From Plakobranchus ocellatus (Eukaryota; Mollusca; Gastropoda; Plakobranchidae), in assembly GCA_019648995.1 (NCBI GenBank), contig BLXT01004434.1, positions 1 to 24,353 on the forward strand: DNA of 24,353 nt. Direction: 5' to 3'. The notes below the pieces were generated by a model. That model was given only the letters and a program-made list of their open reading frames with translations. It did no database searches and had not been told where the DNA came from. This document shows, one piece after another, positions 20,139 through 24,353 of this stretch (position 1 is its first letter; each line of letters starts with the position of its first letter). A program made the position numbers and the translations under genes.

Positions 20139-20408
20139 CTAGTCAGACAATGAAGTAGGAGAATGGTCCTTTATATAGGCCACGAATTCTGCATCGCATG
20201 GCTGCAGTGCAATTTCACTTAGTATCAAAAAGGAAAGACTATCGAAGTCTGACACTTGAGCGAGTTCAAGCCAACGATTGAAATAGCGGGCTACTCTATT
20301 AATATAAGTGGCAAAGTCTTCGTCCTGTAAAGGCTTCGCAGAGAAAAATTTGGATTTAAATCCATTCTTGTCACAGCCAAACCTGCGCAATAGTGTTTTC
20401 TTCACAGA
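20139..20408 (-). pseudogene. Gag SCAN-like domain
   Basis: Same frame as the upstream gag part, separated by one TAG at 20409-20411 and closed by another TAG at 20139-20141. The pattern has a KSKF start, a P-x3-E/D-x-F block, RVARYFNRWLELA, FDSLSFLILSE and an end in YIKDHSPTSL. It follows the vertebrate SCAN domain layout (FRxF, P-E-L, WL, LLxLEQFL, VxxxxPES). Published work derives SCAN from the Gag capsid of Gmr1-like elements, which agrees with the pol order here. The role would be capsid assembly. The call rests on pattern similarity, not on an alignment score. Confidence 0.75.
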
Positions 20409-20813
20409 CTAGTAGTCTGAAATGTCTTCTGGGCTTAGTGACAAAAAGACAAACAGGGTCTCTCCCTGTAATAGGTTGGCTAGGCAAGATGCATAATCAG
20501 CGGGCTGCCATTTCATTGATTTTGCATGATTCTCAAATCTCTGCAGGTATAGATCAACTTGAGAAAATTCTCCGGCCGTAACATCTAGTAATTTTTTAGC
20601 TTCCAACTCCAATCTTTTCAACTCCATCTCTCTTTCCTCTCTCTGGTTTTGCATCACTCTCTCCTTCCTCTGCCTTTCTCTTTCAATCAGTCTGTCATTA
20701 CGTTCCATGTCCGGCCTCACCTTATCCTCAACCCATGTAGCCAAGTCCTCGCCGGACCTACCCAATTTAACGCCTAAATCCAAATACCTTGCGTATAAGT
20801 CCAACTCAGACAT
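20409..20813 (-). pseudogene. gag: Gag N-terminal part with coiled coil
   Basis: Starts at the ATG at 20811-20813 (MSELDLYARYLDLG). The frame is open further up to 20861, but with only a TTG start there. After about 30 residues comes a highly charged segment of Arg, Glu and Lys (about residues 36-78, for example ERERQRKERVMQNQREE) that should form a coiled coil. Then LYLQRFENHAKSMKWQPADY and LLQGETLFVFLSLSPED lead into the SCAN-like part. A TAG at 20409-20411 interrupts it; the same frame continues without loss on the other side, so the lesion is a point nonsense change or, less likely, a readthrough stop. Confidence 0.8.
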
Positions 20814-21837
20814 GATCACTACCGACTGACTGACTATTACGATAGTTAATAATAAATACAATTAAGAAATTGGTTAATAGTAAACCCCTACACAGAGCTA
20901 ACTACACACCACCAGAGTAAATTAAGAACCACTGAAAATTAATGTAGTGGGTTGTGGACCACTTAAAACCGTAGTGGAGTTGAGACCACCTTTGCTAGAA
21001 ATTTATAATGAAGTAATAATTCAATAATAGGACACAGAATCTACTCAAATTCAATAACACACTTAAAGGTTAATCTACTCAGACCCAAAAAATTTACAAT
21101 TCAGAGTCAAGCAGCGTAGTACCGAGCAAAAAAAACATATCAAGAATGCATAAATAAATCAAAGCCAAGCAAAGCAAAACAACTTGCTATCTTACGATGC
21201 TAAAAATTGTGTTCACTAAGCTAAAATATATGAAAAAACCCACGAAAGGCACAACAGGCCACTGTCATAAGTGACTAACTGTCAGGTGTTTACATTACAG
21301 GTTCAAAAACATTAGGGAGAAAGTAAACAATTGGCAAAGTCTCACCGTCAGTGAGCGAAATTCAAATGGTCAAGAAAACCAATGTCAATATTACCACATT
21401 ATGTCTTACTAATCATGAAATGGAGTAAATAATAATAGTAAAAAACACAAGGAAATAGATTAAAGAGACAAAGTGAAAACAACAAAAAAAAGTGGTATAG
21501 TAAAAATAAACACACTAAGGACAACGAAAACAGTCGCCCAAAAATTACGACACCGAACTACAGATAGTAAGAAAAACGGAAGGCTTACAACAGGCACTCA
21601 CAAAAAATAAGCAAAACTACAACGCAATCACACACCTTAAGCTACCTGGAGTATTAATTCAATACTTCGAGTCCGGCCACGATTTTAAACACCTGTAACA
21701 AAAAAAACAATAATAGGATAGGCCGCGAGACGAAGTAAAGAAAAAACACACTACACACTCAGAACAAACAAAATAAACAAAAGAACGTCTGGTGAAATGA
21801 CAGAGAAGTCACAACACCAGATCCCTCCAACCGCCCA
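20814..21837 (-). other. Element leader / 5' untranslated region
   Basis: About 1 kb, strongly T-rich on the minus strand, with no credible ORF and no match to the 3' LTR that I can find. A GGTGGTC / GTGGTCC / GTGGTTC series with CCACTAC words at about 20890-20990 gives several small self-complementary pairs. The right edge and a primer-binding site are not settled; the best candidate is TGGTGTTGTGACTTC on the minus strand from 21819. Confidence 0.55.
21788..21821. repeat. Two-part hairpin at the presumed 5' end of the element
   Basis: TCTGGTG (21788-21794) pairs with CACCAGA (21815-21821). Inside it TGAC pairs with GTCA around AGAGAA, leaving a symmetric 3-by-3 internal loop. The minus-strand half starts with TGG, as primer-binding sites do. 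Confidence 0.6.
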
Positions 21838-21842
21838 CCGTG

Positions 21843-22437
21843 AATTAAATAATTTACGCATCATTGGCTTATACGGATATAAATTTATGATATGTCATTT
21901 TTCCTTTCAAATATGAAATAAGTTCGCAATCTAAACACGATAAAAAATAATAAAAAAATACACTTCGAGAAATAAGTTCCAAAAAATTCTTTCTTTTTTA
22001 TATTAAATAATGAACCATCTTATTTCTGCTGTGACTGAGACGATATAGAAAAAAAAAGCTCGGTGAAATCGTCATGTTTACCAGTTAAAAACGACTGAAC
22101 AATCTAATTTCTTAACATTAGCGTATAGCCAATTTTATAAACGGGTTCTCAAAAGACTATATTCAATGAAATGGATCAACTTGATTTAGCTTATGTCTGA
22201 GCTAGGCCATAAGGTTGGATATGTGACGCTTTCCTCAGTCTCGCTGAGTAAACCCTTCCTATCCAAATTCCAAGAAAGCTGAAATTAATACAGATTGCCT
22301 GTAGCAAAATTAGAACCCTTATTTTAAACCTGTTTCTTTTGTATCGTGATTTCACCCGATTTAATAAGTTAGATATGTGTTTAATATACATGCCTCTTTG
22401 TATAAATAGTTACTCTCAGTGATTGTTGTAGAGCAAC

Positions 22438-22440
<3 letters not shown>
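21843..22440. other. AT-rich DNA right of the element
   Basis: No gene, LTR copy or RNA recognised. A 66-codon minus ORF at 22191-22391 has no domain. Confidence 0.45.
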
Positions 22441-22470
<30 letters not shown>

Positions 22471-22567
22471 AAGAGAGAGAGAACGTATGAGAGAGGGAGA
22501 GAGAGATTTAAAGAGAGAAATTTTGACAGAAAGAGATGTAAGGGATAGAGGCACTTTTACAGAGTTC

Positions 22568-22630
<63 letters not shown>

Positions 22631-22789
22631 TGAGAGAGAAAGTGAGAGAGAGTGAGAGAGAGAAAAAGAAAGAGAAATTATGACAGAAAGAGATGTAGAG
22701 ATATAGACACGTTTACAGAATTAGGGAGAGAGGGAGAGAGGAATTTTTGACAGAAAGAGATGTAGGGTTAGAGGCACTTTTACAAAGTT

Positions 22790-22838
<49 letters not shown>

Positions 22839-22952
22839 GACAGAGAGAAATTATGACAGAAAGAGAGGTAGTTCACAGAATTAGGGAGAGAGAGAGAGAA
22901 ATTTTGACAGAAAAAGATGTAGAGATAGAGACACTTTTGAAGAGATAGGGCG
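22441..22952. repeat. Compound purine minisatellite: five ~53-bp units spaced by (GA)n
   Basis: A unit of the form GAAATTNTGACAGAAAGAG, ATGTAG, GATAGAGRCAC, TTTTACAGA and TTAGGG recurs at about 22517-22570, 22674-22726, 22740-22793, 22847-22886 (internally shortened) and 22899-22950. Each except the last is followed by a GA tract, longest at 22569-22627 and 22791-22830. The strand is overwhelmingly purine. The Ser-Leu ORF on the other strand is a by-product. Confidence 0.9.
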
Positions 22953-22960
22953 AAAGTTAC

Positions 22961-24272
22961 ATGCAAATCTTGATGAAATTTCTAGCGCTGAGCGCACGAT
23001 TTAGTCGAAAATGGCCTGTATTATGTATATATGGGCGTGTAATTTTGTCCTTATGAAAGCAATACTAACAAAAGAGACATTGTTGCAAAGATAGATTTTG
23101 CTAATTCTAATAGTGTATAGACAAGACAAACAAAGAACACGGGAACACACCAGCGCGAAGTTAAAATTGACGATTTTTCAGACAAATGCCATTGTTTACA
23201 GCCCGGGTTCGCAGATCAGATAATTCTACTGCGCAGTATACACTGTATTTAATGACTTACTATCTGCTGTGACAAAATAATATACATGTATTTATTCTTT
23301 AACTCTTTTTTTATGCTACAAGCCATCTTTACATTATTGCACTGCATTATTTTTTATTTAAAAAAAAAAAATTTTTATTTTTTTGCTGCTCGTCTTTATG
23401 CAAAGCTAAGGTTATGGGTTGTGTTTTTGAAAAAAAAAATGTAATTCCCCGAGCTGAGGTCTGGACTTCACACTGTCAACAGCTGAGCCCTTTTTTTGTC
23501 CTGATTCAAATCTTCATACCTGTCAAATTTAAATAGGTTTAAATATGTACTTATCAATCTTGATAAAATCATTAAGATTCTTCAAATAGGTTTAGGTATT
23601 ACAGACTGAATGTAGAAATTGTTTTTACATGTTTGTTTTAATTTAAAATTAAATGAAACATGTGTCTGCAGGGCTTGTAATTGCATTCTTTTCACGCGTT
23701 CAGACTGCGTTGCAAAAAATGTTTCCTCTTTGATCTAATGAAAATAAGTAATTTGCCTCGGACGTTTTCTAACACGTTTTTTTAATAGAGATAAATTTGT
23801 TAGATCTTTTGGCATTAAGATCCAAACTGTCTAAATGACTTAGAAACCTCGCGATTTACACAAAGAAAGCAAAGGTAATGTATCTGAAACTCAATACTTA
23901 CAGAGAACGAAACAGCCAAAATGAATGAATTGTCTCTAATGCTGAAGCTTTGAAGCCCACTAATTTACCTTGATATTTAAATCTTCAAACTCACTTTGTT
24001 AAGTTAGAAGAAAGATGGCTGTTATGACCCCCAAACGCTAAGGGCCGTCAAGCTATGTGCCGAAGTACAACTTAGATATACAAACAAATCCAAAGCAAAC
24101 GACTGACGAGAGGAACGTAAAAAAAAATAAAAAAAGAAGATTGAAAAACCAGGTTGAAAGAAAGAGGCTACAAGGCTACATTTAATTAGCACTATGTTCA
24201 GACGATAACATTAAAAGAGCAACGAAACATAAATTTACAATACTCACTAATATCAAGCAGCAATTTAACTTC
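22961..24272. other. AT-rich DNA, no gene recognised
   Basis: Poly-A/T runs lie near 23360 and 23430. Bases 23452-23491, read on the minus strand, contain GGGCTCAGCTGTTGACAG, reminiscent of a tRNA or SINE box A, but no box B follows, so I do not call it. No other structure was seen. Confidence 0.45.
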
Positions 24273-24341
<69 letters not shown>

Positions 24342-24353
24342 TAATAATAATAA
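24273..24353. repeat. (TAA)n microsatellite reaching the window end
   Basis: An almost perfect TAA trinucleotide run with one interruption near 24337-24341. Its true length is unknown because the window stops inside it. Confidence 0.95.

Larger units (their letters stand above)
14486..21837 (-). mobile_element. Decayed Ty3/gypsy LTR retrotransposon, Gmr1-like domain order
   Basis: A minus-strand element about 7.3 kb long. In transcription order it has a leader (21837-20814), Gag, protease, integrase, reverse transcriptase, RNase H, polypurine tract and LTR. Integrase precedes reverse transcriptase, as described for Gmr1-like elements within Ty3/gypsy. Only one LTR is visible. The 5' (right) limit is uncertain; 21837 is chosen because CCGTG at 21838-21842 repeats CCGTG at 14481-14485 next to the LTR, a possible 5-bp target duplication. 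Gag and the protease C-terminal part/integrase core share one frame, whereas the protease active site and the RT region sit in a second frame, so old frameshifts have broken what was probably one long reading frame. No env-like gene is present. Confidence 0.9.

Noticed and set aside
21822..22440. 5' LTR right of the leader
   Set aside because: No block of the 14486-15540 LTR, including its TGTTAGGA end, could be found there by eye; a dot-plot would settle it.
22721..22966. Minus ORF of 81 codons
   Set aside because: A translation of the purine minisatellite; periodicity follows the DNA repeat.
1..24353. Host protein-coding gene
   Set aside because: No exon with recognisable domain or convincing splice structure was found on either strand outside the retroelements; unrecognised small exons cannot be excluded.

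Overview
The window looks like intergenic or intronic DNA from an animal nuclear genome. It is AT-rich and full of microsatellites, decayed retrotransposons and tRNA-derived SINEs, and I recognise no host protein-coding exon. The mix suggests an invertebrate, most likely a mollusc, perhaps a gastropod: a Gmr1-like Ty3/gypsy element with a SCAN-like Gag, an AAGGGAAATAA inverted repeat of a kind I associate with mollusc genomes, and many CTAGATCTAG-type words. That assignment is an inference.

Layout. Bases 1-4,600 hold a diverged tandem duplication with a recurring CAGTT-N5-AACTG palindrome, an 11-bp inverted repeat, TG-rich stretches, a truncated SINE, a (GA)24 tract and a second small duplication carrying a G-quadruplex motif. 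Bases 4,575-7,229 hold two (TA)n tracts, a fuller SINE copy with pol III box A and box B, and a CTAGATCTAG-rich patch. Bases 7,230-8,485 are a 5'-truncated, multiply broken LINE; a second piece of its 3' end lies at 12,575-12,803. Bases 8,555-9,260 and 10,300-10,960 are two diverged copies of an unknown sequence; in the second, one 34-bp segment has expanded to six tandem copies.

The main feature is a decayed LTR retrotransposon on the minus strand, about 14,486-21,837. Read 5' to 3' on that strand it has a T-rich leader, Gag (coiled coil, SCAN-like domain, broken zinc knuckle), an aspartic protease, an integrase (zinc finger, D,D35E core, GPY/F end), a Ser/Thr-rich linker, reverse transcriptase, RNase H, a polypurine tract and a 1,055-bp LTR. 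Integrase lies before reverse transcriptase. This is the Ty1/copia-like order known for the Gmr1-like branch of Ty3/gypsy and the reverse of ordinary gypsy elements. The copy looks dead: two in-frame TAG stops in gag, several frame changes in pro and integrase, an Asn replacing the first RNase H catalytic Asp, and no detectable 5' LTR.

Beyond the element lie a compound GA/60-bp minisatellite (22,441-22,952), unassigned AT-rich DNA, and a (TAA)n tract running off the window end. I see no CRISPR array, rRNA, functional tRNA gene or bacterial-type operon.
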